Of a DNA stretch of 64,000 nt, positions 1 through 12,708 are shown one piece after another. The notes under the pieces are model-generated. The model did no database searches and had not been told where the DNA came from. It saw only the letters and a list, made by a program, of their open reading frames with translations. The DNA is taken from NCBI GenBank assembly GCA_037102815.1, contig BTPP01000001.1, positions 3,807,001 through 3,871,000 of the forward strand. Reading direction: 5' to 3'. Origin of the DNA: Neurospora intermedia. Lineage: Eukaryota; Ascomycota; Sordariomycetes; Sordariales; Sordariaceae. Positions within the stretch are counted from its first letter, which is position 1. Every line of letters begins with the position of its first letter. Both the position numbers and the translations under genes were made by a program.

Positions 1-173
1 GAGATCCTTTCCACCCAAAGCGACACCACCAAGAAATCTACCGCTCGCCGCTACCACCTAGCGAAAAAATTGCATCGCGAGAGATCTTCGGTTCGAGCCC
101 CAGCATCAAACTTTCCACCATCCTTTTTTTATCGCCTCATGCCGACCGTCATGCACCACGGTTCTCACTCATT
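1..173 (+). promoter_or_regulatory. Leader/proximal promoter of tfc3 (partial)
   Basis: Short non-coding stretch directly upstream of the tfc3 start codon, cut by the window edge. It is rich in C and A with a T-run near 124-130, as is common in Neurospora leaders. It contains an upstream ATG at 140 and another at 150, so the tfc3 ATG at 174 is not the first ATG if transcription begins this far up. No TATA or CCAAT box is obvious in the part visible. Confidence 0.4.
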
Positions 174-3100
174 ATGAGCGGCGTCGGTCTCGAGGTTTTG
201 CTCGAGGGTCTCATCCCCGAGATCGCCTATTCCGGAGAGACAGGTGAGTTCTTTTCAATTCCCCGTTTTTCATCCTCATTCACCTCCATATCTCCAGCCA
301 AGAATCTCGATTCTCTTACACCAATATCCCGCCGCGCTATCGCCCCCTTGTCAACAAAAATTACAAGACTTGCATAAGCTTGCGCTGCTCTTGTTTGCAG
401 TCAACCTGAGGGTGTTCTGTCGCAGACAAGTAGAAACGCAAAGTGATGCAACTTTGAGATGGACTTGAATACTGACTCGGTTTGATATTGCAAAAGGCGT
501 GTCTGTCTCTGCACTGCTGAAAATTGTCCGTCAGTATCACAACACTCTCGACGCACGGCAAGATGCAACTTCAGGAGAAGATATCGCTGCTGTGGCGGCG
601 CAAATCACACAGAAAGATGAAGAGAAGCTCGATGAAAGCTCATTCTCACCGGCCGAGATGGTATCGGCTCGCTGGGCCTGGGATTGGCTGCGAACCCGAC
701 CCCAAATCTTGATCAACAAGAATAAGCGCTACAACAAGCTTGAGCTACAAGAAGTTCTCGCTCTACCGGAAGCCGCTGAGAGCAATGGAGCAGAAGTCGA
801 TGGCGAGCCTGCCGACATTTCCAAAGAACCCGCACCAAAAGCAAAACAGTCGGCGTCCAAGCTCAGCAAAGCAGCTGCTTCTCATCAGAAAGCCTCCAAA
901 TCGAGATCTAAAAAGGCGTTACTTACTATTCGGCCTCGAATCTACCCTGCCGAAGACCTTGTTTGGCAGACTCTTACTCGCCATGGTGTAGACTACAAGA
1001 GAGTCCCCGTTCTTGAATGGAAGTGTTTGCTTGGCATTGCATCTGTTAGAGACAAAGGCATTTTGCAGAGCGACCTTCGAAGATTAGTGGATCAGGATAA
1101 GCGCTCCCTTCCCAAGCGAACCGATTCCCTTGCCAGGAAAGGCTACATCGCAAAGCGGACCATAGTAGTGTCCAAGATGAAAACTAGCAAGCTCTGGCTT
1201 ATCGACTTCGCGCCCCCCATTCTGGAGACTGAGACTGGTGGTCTTGACTTGTCAGTCGAGACGCTTACCAAGGACCTGGAGCCCGTCACCTGGCATGATC
1301 GATGGACTAGGGATAACATCGACATGGAGGCTTTCGCTCGAACCTTCGTCGGCGTTGTCAAGGCATGGCAAGTCATTCGCTATGCCGATTTGAGGTCCAA
1401 GATGGGCGTCGTAGGGAAACACTGGCAGATGAAAACCCTTGCCAAGAACTGTCAACGTATCGTTGACTTGGGTGTTCTCAAGTACACCGCTGCCACCTTT
1501 CCTGGCGCACGTAAAGTCTTCAAGGACTGTCTCAAGTTCATAAGAGACCCAACAGACGAGGAATGGGAAAAGTTTCTTGCCACAGGCAAGAAGACATCGC
1601 TCTATTCGGATGCCACACGCCATCGGGAGCCCAAACCTAATGCGCTGGCCCTCTTCGGAAAAGCCACCAAAGCCGATGAGGCCGCGAAAAATGAGCCCAA
1701 GCCCAAGCGTCGCCGTATCTTCCCTGGCTGGACTCCAGAGAAGCCCCTTGCTCAAAATGTATTTGAAGTGATACAAAGCGCAGGCCCAGCAGGAGCCTCG
1801 AATCCCCAGGTCAGCGTTGCCACGGTCGGATACGCCTTCCGCCGATACATGGCAAGCCACTTAACCAAGGTCGCTGAAACGCAGCAACCACCGCACCTCA
1901 AGCATTTTCAAGTTGTAAGCAGACTGGAGAGGAAAGGGAAGACTTCTGCCTACATGTTTTCTGTGGCAAACCCAGCTGCTGAAGATGATACCGAAGACAC
2001 CCCACCCGCTGCGGCCGGCGCCAGTGCCTATGGCTTTGGCCAAGTACGAGCAAAATCGTTCCCCGAAACATCGGACCTTTCGCTTACGGAAATCTGCCGG
2101 TTGGCCAAGAAGCCTCGTTCGATGGCAAAGCGAAAAGGTCGTCATCTGAGCCGACTTGAAGCCATGTCACAGACCGAGGCCGAAGCGTCCAAAACCCCAG
2201 ACGATGTTGTCATGTCAGGACAGCCGAACTTAGAGCCCATCACGCCAGTAGACCAGAGTGTGAACGGAGATGATGCCAACGCTGAAAACCTCGCAAGCCA
2301 CACAGAGACTACGTCTCCAGAGCCTGTGGAAGAGAGACCACCTGGTGCCTACAGAGGGATTCCTGGCTCTCTTAACCCAAACCCACAGACTACTGGACGA
2401 CCCAGAAAGTCCATTGTCATTGTGTTTAGATTGGATAGGCTGAAGGACCCCAGCTTTTTGGGTACCTCTCAGGCGTCTGGCACGGATCGATCTCCGGCAT
2501 CCTCCATCTTGGGAGGTACCAACCACCCAAAGACCGTACTGAATGCGAGCTATAATGGCATTTCCGGAAAATTGACATTCTCTTTGGAAGGCCGGGCGGT
2601 TATATTCGACAGGGATCTGGAAGAAGCTGGTAAAGAACCTCTCGCCATCAAAGTTGACGATATGCTGGATGATCCGGCTATACGGGACGTCCCTGGGGCA
2701 GACGGCAAGAGCTTGGTTGTTGTGACCAAGGAAAGTAGTAATGGGACTCCTTCCTGGACCTTCGTGTTTATTTTTGACGACACGGACGAGCACAATGAAA
2801 AGGCCCTGGCAATTCAGAAAGAGATTGCAACACTCAGAACAAATCAAAACACCAGCCAGCTCATAGCTGCTGAACCATCAACCCCTCAGAGTATTGTAGA
2901 TGATCTGGCACCAGCAAGAGGTGGAGCTGCTCGCGGTGGCCGTGGTGGCCGCGGTCGTGGGGGTAGCACCCGAGTCCGAGGAGGCCGTAGGGCGCAGATG
3001 CTTGCAGCCGACTCAAAGCCATACAAGTGCGAAACATGTGGTGGTGCTTGGAAGAATGACATTGGACTCAAGTATCACCAAACGAAAGCTCAAACGCCTT

Positions 3101-6100
3101 GCAACCCGAACTTCGACCCTTCTACTGTCATAGAACGCGGAAGAAAGCGACGGAGGATCATGTCACCGGAGCGTGATGCTGCTTCTGTAGCGTCGAATGC
3201 TGGAGATAATACAACCGTACCAGCTGGCACCCAACCGGAGAAAGACGGGCGCAAAATGCGAAAATCATCAGCTCGCTCACGCGCCAATGTCAGAGCCGGT
3301 GTTCGAGCGATCCAGAATGCCGGAATGGCTTTTCGTGGGTTGAACGCCGACAATGTCATTGAAAGCGTAGAAGATGCTGCTCAACTATCGACTCATCAGC
3401 AACATCGAGGAGCCAGCGGTCCTCTATTTTCTCATGTTGCCCATGTTGCACCTAAGCGCAAATGTGAAGGAATCATTAGTAACTTCTCCAAGAAAGATGA
3501 TACCCTCACAACACCCAGCAATCCCGGTAGCCAACACGATGCGATGCAGATTCAGCATCTTTTGGACGTACAACAAACACCCCAGCGTGTACAGCCATAT
3601 AGTCAACAAGATGGGCACCTCTCTGTTCCCGGAGTTGATGCTAGTCCTAGAAGATCCCTCGTGGACCAAAGGAAATCAGTACCCTCAGTCCAACTATCGG
3701 CGTATACCGAAACACCGTACCAACAAGGCCATCAAATTGGTACCAGCGGTTACACCTCCGATCGTGCCTCACCTTCTTCCAGAGTTGTCCAGATTTCGTC
3801 GTATCCTGATCCTAGCAATATTCAACCCTCATACGCAGGCCCGGGCCCACACTCTAACCAAGGACATTATGTGCAAAGCCACCAAGATGTTCATGTTGCT
3901 TCATATTCATCACCTCCTCAACCCTCCCGATATTCACAGGAATACGTTCGCACACTGGATAGTCAGACAGTTGATGAAGCATACCCGGAACCGTACCCAG
4001 TCAACATTCAGCAGCATCAACAGCCTGCCAACCAAGTTCAAGTTGAAGTGGCGCCGTTCATTCCTTCCAAAGACTACAGTCGTTTTTCCACCGAGGCCAA
4101 GAAGAGGACCGCCCAGGCTCGTGACATCATTCTGTATCTTCTGGACAATAACTTTGGCGTTTTCCCTGGGGGCAAATCTTTATTCTATGCCCTGACTAAA
4201 GTGTACCTTCGGGCGTTCAGACACCAATCTCCTCCAACCTGGAAGAATCATCAGGCCGCAATCAAAGCGCTGGAAACTCGCCATCTAGCTATTCTTCACA
4301 CCCACATGCTGAGGACGGAGGCGGGAAGGTTCATTGAACTCTCTCTTATTTTGAAAACCGGCGTCAAGACCAACGATCCAATGCCAATGAAGGTCAAGAG
4401 AAGGATGAAGGAGAAGTATCCAAGCCTCTATATTCCTACAGCGTTTTCACCGACGCAGGAAGAGCTCGCCACTTTGGAGGAATTGTACGAGAAACCTGCT
4501 GGTAATAGCAAAGAAGAGCGGAAGGTCAACGCAAATGGCCAAAAGTTTCGAAGCAGGAGAAAGATTGACGAAGTCGAAGTCTTCAACGCGCCCTTTTACA
4601 CTCAGCATAACGATGAGAAAGTCCGCGACTCTACGGATCCTCTCTGGGTATTGGAATCTGAAAAGGCCAGCTCTTACAAGCGCCCAGCGGGAGATGAGCT
4701 TTTGGACGGCCACCCAGAAAAGAGAGCAAGATTGGATGAGCAAGGTACACCAAGCAAACGTGACGGCGCACATAATGACGACTCCGATGGTTCCATGTGG
4801 GAGCCGGATCACACATCCCCCTATCACACAGGCCCGAGGAGGAGGGGACGTCCCGCAAAGCTTTACGCACCAACTTACACGAGACATACAACCGACCAAG
4901 ATGAGACTATAGAACCCCCTTCAGTCATTGAGGCGATCAAGGCATACGGCCTGTTGCCGGCTAAGTACGGCAGTAAGAAGAAAGAAGCGGCGCTCAGAAA
5001 GTTGCACAAATTGCTTCCGCACGTTGGTAAAATGAGAAATCCAGGATTGAACAGCTTGCCGCCTTGGTTCTTTGACAACCGTCTACGACCTATCGAGAAA
5101 CGCGTTGTTGAGGTCCAGTTTCTAGAACCCAACCTCGACATCCATGAGGCCGGTGTTTCCACAGAAAAAGGACAGTCGAAGCAAGCAGCGAAGTCAGTCC
5201 CATCAAAGGACGTAGAGTCCACAGCTGGCGATGATGCCACATCAAATAATGAAAAGGCTGAGGGAGTCCAGAAGCCCGTAGTATTTCAGTTCGTCCCTTG
5301 TACTACGATTCAAGACGAATCACGGGGTTCTTGGTCCTCAAAGGGGTGGCAATTTTTCGAGAACCACAATGGTAGTTTTGCTGTCCAAGGTTGGATGCCA
5401 GATCTTGACTCTCTTACAGAGGAGAACCTACCTCGCAGTGCTGAAGCGATGGCCAAGGGCCCAGGGATCGTATTTAACCCCGATAGCTGGAAGGATCCGG
5501 AATACGGGAGAGTCACCACACTCATTGACAAGTGCGTGGCGTGGGAACGCTCTTCACCTGGTACCGCCTTACTCACAGCCAATATCGTGTCGTCGAAACC
5601 TATTTTCATCAACGTTTCTTCATCGAGGACCAAGGCTAGTATGAAGAATCTGACGCTTAAATGGTCAGAGGATCGACAGTTTGGCTTGGATACCTTGCCG
5701 TATGATGACGTTGTTCAGGTGGCGGACGATGAGTCGCTCCCGTATGACGGTGACAGCCCCGACAGAGTCATCGTACGGCCTGTCCGGGCCACTCGCACGA
5801 CCCGGAAAACTGAACCGAACAAACCTGGACGAAAAGGCCACGGAGGCCGGCCTCCCAAGATCAAACTTCCTGCCATCAAGACGGAGCGTGAGCACACAGC
5901 TTATCCCACCACGGACAATGACTTCTTGCGGGTTTCCGGTGACCGTTCATTGGAGCTGGACTGGAGCAGCGATAACGTCAAGGTTACTGCGTTTGTGGTC
6001 GTCACTACACTGCTGGGTGGTGTTGACAGGGTGGTTGATTGGGGTTTGATGATGAGACTCTTCCCCGATATGACGCTCAGTCAGCTCAGGCATACTTGGG

Positions 6101-7428
6101 GTTCTTTGAAGAAGGACCGTATGTCGAGTATTGTGAACCTGACTGATAAGTTCAGACGTGCTTTCCTCAAAGCCTATGGAGTGGGCGTGCCGAAGATCAA
6201 TTTTGACAATATCCTCGAATACGATTGGAAGTGGCTCATCAAGTGGGCTTCCAACCTTGACGAATTCCGTCATGCCGACCTACCGAAATCCAGGACTGCT
6301 CTCGAGAGACACTATAACGTTACCGGAATAGGAATTGAGGATCGTGAGTGGCGAGAGACATACAACCATCCGCAGCGTTCGGTATTCAACAAGTTTCAAG
6401 ACGCAACGTCGGAAGCAATGGCACTGTCAATTGATGAAGACGACAGCAAAGAACACGACGATATCAGAAGAAGAGAGTTGGCACTTGCCATGGCATTCAT
6501 GCGATCATTATGCGTGACGCCGATAGAGACATACTCAAAGGAGCACATCAGCAAGCAACGCAACAGCTTATTCCCCACCCTCTCTAGAGCAGAGGTCGAG
6601 GGTCTTATGGTGAAGGGCGTTGATCAGCTCCAACGTGAGGGTATCATCTCGAAATCCAACTCCCGGTTCCAGAATGGCTGGCGTTGGCGCATTGCCAACC
6701 GAATCACCGACCTGCTCGACAAGGTTGCACACGAGGAAAGACTCGCTCAAGCCCTCGCCTACAAACGGGAACTCGACAAAGCCTTCCGGGCTGGTGAGAA
6801 GAAACGTGTCACGTATATCACCAACGACGGCATGATTATGGCCCTGCTCAATATGCAAGCCTACCAGCGCGTCCGCATCGAGACGACAGGCCAGCCACAC
6901 GTACCTATGGGTTTCGAACCGGGCAACTACGAGACGCGAAAGTATACAAAGAAATACCTTCACTTCCGCATAGATGTCATCCCTACGGAGACTTACCGCT
7001 ACGACGACGATCAAGAGCTGGTTGATTTCCGCAATCGCATCATGTCAGCACCGCCTCCTAACACGGGGCCGGATGGCGCAACGCCCATCTGGTGTGATGT
7101 GTTTGGCCGAGTTGACGCAACTCGGTGGTTGCGCTATCTGTGCGTGGTACTTGTCACGATCGCATCCAAGGGTGCCATGGGCCCTGAGGAGCTGTGCAAG
7201 ACGCTCAAGCCAGCGATAATGCCGTTTGAAGCTGAGCTGATCATCAAGTGGGCCCATGAGTTGGGTATCCTCGGACAGCAGTATGAGGGCACAGCCTTAA
7301 CGGTGATGGAGTGGTGGTGGATGGTCTTGGACGCGCAAAGGCAAGGTCTGGAGTCTGGTCTTGCTGGTGCTGATGTAGCAGAGGGAATGAGGACTAGGAG
7401 AATGTTTCCTGGCATGATGAAATTCTAG
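174..7428 (+). CDS. tfc3: TFIIIC large subunit, B-block binding (Tfc3/tau138-like), one intron
   Basis: Subunit of the Pol III factor TFIIIC that contacts the B block of tRNA genes; nuclear. I model exon 1 at 174-243 and exon 2 at 497-7428 (2333 aa). The intron 244-496 has donor GTGAGT, a CTGAC branch site near 472 and acceptor AAAAG; it joins exon 1 (MSGVGLEVLLEG...) in frame to VSVSALLKIVRQYH, which starts at a GTG and so cannot be an independent start. The B-block-type winged-helix region lies at about residues 172-245 (IYPAEDLVWQTLTRHGVDYK...). Unusual middle features are a Gly/Arg-rich RGG box (about 829-858), a C2HC zinc-finger-like motif (YKCETCGGAWKND..., about 866-895), a Gln/Ser/Pro/Tyr-rich disordered stretch (about 1050-1200), and AT-hook-like patches (RRRGRPAKL near 1471; GGRPPK near 1806). 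Length is close to human TFIIIC220 and about double yeast Tfc3. No frame break is seen. Family assignment is strong; the roles of the extra motifs are inferred. Confidence 0.88.
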
Positions 7429-9540
7429 CTTGACCAATGGTGTATCCAAGACGAGAACTGAGCTGAAGATGTTAAAAGGAGCTGGAAAGATTACACAGCT
7501 TGTGAAGGAAGGTTATGGCTTGTCAGTATTGCTCAGAAAAGGATTTGCTTCAGTTCCTTGTGACCGAGGGAGCAACTGTTGGAGTAGAGACGAACATTGT
7601 GAAGGCAAAACAGCAGATGTGAATGAAGGGGAAAAGGGAAAACACGGATCATGAGCTCATTTCAGATCTACTACTACCATTAAATGATACCCAGCACACT
7701 ATCAGTTTAGCAATTTCATTGCAAACTATTTTCTGAAAATCATTATGCACATGCTGTCGACGATGTGGATTTAGGTGTCTTTGCTTCACAGCTCATTGTC
7801 TTTCGGTCAATAATGACCGGCAAATCTCCAGTGTCGTATGTTCCTTTCCTGCATCACATCAAAACGCTTGCCTTTGCTACTTCGAGTTCTCTCACTTTCT
7901 CTCTTCTTTACGGTGTGTTTGAGCCGTCCAGGAACATCACTCTCTCCAATAGCTAACAGGTATTCTGAGGTATCTTCCGTCTTGACGAAGTGTGTAGAAC
8001 AAGCGTCACGATGAATGGAACATCAGTGAGGGCTTTAGACGCAATGGTATATGCCTGATGTCTGTATCACCCCTTGGCAGTAACGAATTTGACTACTGTC
8101 ATCAGAGGCTTTACTGTGTAAACAGCAATGCCAATACCGAACTGGCCCCCAAGGTATCACAAAATATGCCGGACTTCGAGGAGCATAATTGGCAGATGTG
8201 ATGGCTTTGTCATCCATCCATTCACACAACTCGTTGGTCAGACTGAGAACTGTAGTATCTCATGACGTACTTCGACTTTGTGATTAGGACACTGACTATT
8301 ATCAAATTCACTTTTTGATTCATCGATCAACTCTCTTTCCGCCAAGATGAGATAAAGAAAGATGAAAGGGTTACACAAACCGAAGGGTTGGTTGCTCGGC
8401 TTTGAGGATCGCGGACAAGTAGGATCATCGAAGTAGCGAAGAGTGTCAGTTGGCAAGCCAATAATGAGGGGAGGCGGACACATCCTTCCCGGACGGACAG
8501 ACAAATCGCTCTTTTCTAACCGACCCAGGCGGAAGGGAAGGAAGTGTGAAGCAAAGAAGGAACGAACGAGGTGAGGAAGGAAGGCACCCGGTTGCCTTTT
8601 CCCGGATAGAGTGAAAGGGGAAACCGCCGAGCCAATGGCACCTGCCGGTCTCTTCGTATATATTCCTCGACCATTGGTCGTTTGCTCGAACCGGCGTCGT
8701 AACACAGTTCGACAAGAAGTGGTCAAAAAGAAAGAACACGTGAATTGAAGTGCCCATGTTCTGCCTGTACTGCTTCTATGCCGGGAGCTTGGAGAGCGGC
8801 AACCAGGAGAGGGGTTCCGAAGCTAGGTAGCTGGCAGAGGCTGTCAGAGGCCGACAATGGAGAGGATAAGATTGTCAACATTGCGACTGCTTGCTGCCTG
8901 GCCCGTAATCAGATGATCTTTCATGCAGCACCGACGCGAGGAAGGAGGATCAAGGTGGTATACCAAGCATATAAGATGACTGATATCATGAAATGCGTGT
9001 CTGTCTCGCTCAGTAGCGGTACATAAAGGTTCAGAGACACTTGAGCTTGCCGAAGAACCGTTTCCGCCTGCCAGCTGGTGTGGGTGATACCTTCTTCATT
9101 AGTTCTGGGTCGTTTCTTTAAGGCAACACTGCATAAGGTACGGAGGTGCTGGCAGAGCAAGACAGGAGGGGGGCGATGTCGGTCAATCATGATGATTGAG
9201 GACTTCGGCTGGCCAGCTGAAGTGCTCCTTGCTGGGCGATCTCCACAATGTCCAATCCGGACCTGGTAACGAGGTGTCAGGAAAATGCATTGCAATCGGC
9301 GTGCTCGGACTTGCACCGTCTGGTCTGTCTGTCCCGCCGTCATGCATTACGAACAAGTAGCGACTAGTCCTGACACCGTTATAGGCACTCGGGTCTGTTC
9401 CTTTCGACGAATACGGAGGTACCAAGATAATTTGTTCAACTGTATTGTGTACACGGTAGGTAGGGGCGTTGATGGTCAGAGAAAAAGGGGCACCCATCAT
9501 GTAGATGAAAATAGGAGTTAGAGAGGCGTCAAGTCGCGCA
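7429..9540. other. Intergenic: tfc3 3' flank and start of gene-poor block
   Basis: No convincing gene. 7429-about 7700 is probably tfc3 3' UTR. Between 8620 and 8745 two CCAAT-type boxes (GCCAATGG near 8632, CCATTGG near 8671) and a CACGTG E-box (near 8737) cluster, which is promoter-like, but no coding region follows on either strand. A CTAGGTAG motif lies near 8823 and a GGTAGGTAGG near 9455. Base composition looks ordinary, without an RIP-like excess of TA. Confidence 0.4.
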
Positions 9541-10041
9541 AAGGCGACCAGTCCTCAAGCGCTATCAAACGCTGCCAGAGCTATCGATAGGACTTTTTGT
9601 GCGACATGAGCTGGCCAACCCCAGAGGCAAACGCCACATCAAATGCCAAACCGCTGCATGTCGCAATCTCTTCCCCAACCTCCAACCACTAACGACCACC
9701 GCCTGGGAACAACCACCAAAGCGCGCCCAACGAGAAGTCCACGATACACTCGACACACCTCGCCCAGACCTCCTTGGAGGAGGCACCTCGACATCCATCT
9801 CACCGTCATGGCTTAGCGCGTTGCGGCCGTGGATGAGCTGCGTTATGCCAGATATCTCCCAAGGTAGCCGAGGGAGGACAGGTCAAGTTGGCCCAACAAG
9901 CTTCAATCATGCCCGCTTGATCAGGCATTTCAGGGGCCAAGTCTCCTCCCAACCACTCACTTTTCCCCATGGTTGCCTTGCCGACATCTCCTGCATGTTT
10001 GCCCTACCTGTCTCTTTTTGTCTCCCTCTGTCGCTTTCAAC
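9541..10041 (+). promoter_or_regulatory. Pyrimidine-rich, leader-like stretch before the 10042 ORF
   Basis: The + strand turns C- and CT-rich from about 9610, and ends in a dense pyrimidine tract (CTGTCTCTTTTTGTCTCCCT near 10008) followed by TTTCAACATGAC, a good Neurospora start context. This is the texture of a Neurospora 5' leader. It contains a 28-codon upstream ORF beginning ATGAGCTGGCC at 9605. Whether it is transcribed cannot be told from sequence alone. Confidence 0.25.
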
Positions 10042-10683
10042 ATGACATGGAGCCTCCATCCTGACCAGACCTTCGGCATTGCCTATTTCCAGTTCTCTTT
10101 CAGCCATCTTTCTCTAACACATTGCAGGCCATCCAGCTTCCCCGCGGTTCTTATTCCCAGGACAACTTCGCGCTATACAAATTCTCAAGCCACAGGAAAT
10201 ATTGAAACGGGAGCTGAGGAGCAGAGAACTCCCACAGTGGCTGACAGGGCATTCGCGGAACAGGAAGGTGGTCGACTCAGAGCCCCAAATTCATCCCAAG
10301 CCAAGACCTTCTCCAGAAAGGCAAACAAAATCAAGATGAGACAGCGATTCCTACATGAATACAAAGCACCAGCTTGCAAGCGCCGGCGCGCAGTGGTCTA
10401 CGAGAATCTTGGCAGACCGTGCTGTGATAGAAGGTTAACAAATAGATCACTGCCTACCTCCATCCTCGCTTTCCGACAAGGGACTGCCTCTCCCAATTCG
10501 TTCCATACCATAGAAGCCTCGGAAGAGCTTCCAACATACCCTAGCATGCACCTTGTCAGCACGAGCAAAGGTTGCTTATTCCATGTCCTTCCCGTATCCC
10601 CATTCCAGCTGAAGAGGCCAGAAACAAGGCGGCGACCCGAAAGCCATGCAGACATCCGGATATCCAGCACTCTGGCATGCTGA
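10042..10683 (+). CDS. Candidate orphan gene, hypothetical protein (213 aa)
   Basis: This belongs to the longest reading frame in the 24-kb gene-poor block. The frame opens without an ATG upstream; the first ATG in frame, at 10042, sits in a favourable context (TTTCAACATGAC) right after a CT-rich leader-like tract. The product would be MTWSLHPDQTFGIAYFQF..., basic in the middle (residues KANKIKMRQRF, CKRRRAVVYENLG) and ending ISSTLAC. I recognise no domain, signal peptide or membrane segment. A CTAAC...TTGCAG sequence at 10116-10127 resembles an intron end, so the true 5' structure could differ, but I find no good donor. Codon usage is not strongly biased to C in the third position as it is in the neighbouring housekeeping genes. 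It could be a chance ORF. Confidence 0.2.
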   Translation: MTWSLHPDQTFGIAYFQFSFSHLSLTHCRPSSFPAVLIPRTTSRYTNSQATGNIETGAEEQRTPTVADRAFAEQEGGRLRAPNSSQAKTFSRKANKIKMRQRFLHEYKAPACKRRRAVVYENLGRPCCDRRLTNRSLPTSILAFRQGTASPNSFHTIEASEELPTYPSMHLVSTSKGCLFHVLPVSPFQLKRPETRRRPESHADIRISSTLAC

Positions 10684-12676
10684 GCCTCACAAGAAGGCAA
10701 CCTCCATAACACACCTTCTTTGTACCTGCATCTTCTTTTGCACTTGCTTGGGTCAAGGCTGATTTCACTTTACTTTGCATTATCGCTTCCCTGACTTTAC
10801 TTGTCTCACCTTCCACTCGCTCATCCAGTGGACAGGGGCCTCGGAGACGTGAGGAATAAAGCGGTACTTCGGAGAGTACGGTATTATATCACTATCTGAG
10901 AAAATACAAAAAAAAGCACCGGGAACCAGGAGGAGACGCCACGCGACCTCTAGGCCCTGTTGGTGATTGTAGCTTGTGCTACGCCCTGTGCCCTTTCCGT
11001 ACGGACAATGGCGGGAGGGATTTTCTCGGTAGCGGGAAACCTCGGAGTTTGTTGTGCTAACTTGACTAACTAGCAGCACACAGAGCGGGAAGACACTGTC
11101 GCCTACGGGAATATCCATGAGAACGCGGTTACATTCAATATTGTACACAAAATTCACTGCGCGGGGTCTCCGTCTTACCGTCGTTTGGCTCTCAAGTCTA
11201 TGTGCAGGAGGCTTTCAAGGTCCCGAGTCACTGAGATATGGTTGTATCAAGAATGATATGTGTTCCATACATGAATGACCTCGGAGAGATCAAACTGCCA
11301 TATTCGTCGTTTACGGAAAGCATGTGAGCGACTGCCCCCTCATTACAAAGAGCAATATGATCTCGAACGATAGGTTTGGGCGCGAGGGATCTTCTACCCG
11401 GTATTACGGTTTGACAGGGAGACGTGAGAAGACAGGAACGCATGACAAGCATCGCCTGAAACCAATGAGAAGCACGACTACCAATTTACAATGCCACGAT
11501 ACACTTGTTGATGTACATCGAAAAAAGTGACTCGAAGATAGGGAAGTACGCTCTACGACACGGTACTCCGGTCTTCGGTTCCTGACCGGAGCAGACGGCC
11601 GTCCATGGCGAGCTCACCGTTTTCACTCTTCAACATGGTCAACCCCGCCTTGGGTCTTCCTCAATCAAACCAGAAGCCCGATCGAAAGCACGCCATTTCC
11701 CTGTTGATGGTCACGAAGTAGGCCACGCATGTGTGCTTACGCATGCGAGTGTTTGTGTTATTGATGTCGGTGCCTCTATGTCAGGCAGTCAGGTGCGTCT
11801 GGCTCTATGTAGGCATCCGGGTTTACTGCCCGGTCGTCACGGCTTGAATTGCCCCAGACTGTCGCCGGCTCATTTTTCCTGTTGCCTCACTTACCATTCA
11901 TCCCGCTGTGTGCCATCTATCTTTCAACCGGGCGGCTACAAAAATTACTGGGCGATACGAGGATGGTGTGCCTACCAAAGAAGTGGAGCGAGATCATGGG
12001 TGGTGTCACGAGCCTCATCATGTTTCATGCAACATTCTCTTTACTACAACCTATTTGACGGGTCCTCACACCACCCGATTAAGGGAGATTGGTGGTTCCC
12101 CGACAGTCCGTCATGGGGAAGTGAGCATGGATATTGTGATGACGACTAATTATCGACAGGCTGAGCCGTCAAAAGAGCGTGCCTTTAGCCATAACCGAAC
12201 CTGTAGTATTATATCCCCAGCGCATGTAAGCACCCATCCATCCATACAGACTGGCACCCTCGATCCATGCCTCTCTTGGATAATGGCATCTGGGTCTTAA
12301 GGCAACCTGACACCCCCAGAGCGTTTGGTCGTCAGGCTCTCACATGCCGGATACTTGCTGGAGATTATTCATCGTCTGGGTGGACTATTGGTGTCACGAC
12401 AAATAGCAATCTTGGAATACTTGCTGTTCTGTTTCCTTCCCAAAACCCTTTTCATCATGCACCTTCTTGGTCCCTTGCTCCACTGGTTCTTTGAACAAAA
12501 GCTTACATGGCGACATCTTACCTACATGGCAATATCTGGACTTCTAGCTTTGTCGAGCTGCAGAGCGTACCGTACGAGGAAAGGTCGAAACCCATGAAAA
12601 GCCTTCGTTTTCCGTTGTATATTGCGTCACCATTGGGTAAAGATGCTTCAGAACCTCGGAGCGTGTCCTTGGAGGG

Positions 12677-12708
<32 letters not shown>

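Noticed and set aside
90-100. tRNA B-box-like GGTTCGAGCCC near the left edge
   Set aside because: No T-stem pairing, acceptor stem or A box fits around it; a chance match.
3374-4195. 273-codon frame in another phase inside tfc3
   Set aside because: Shadow of the Gln/Ser/Pro-rich part of tfc3, where composition keeps several frames open.
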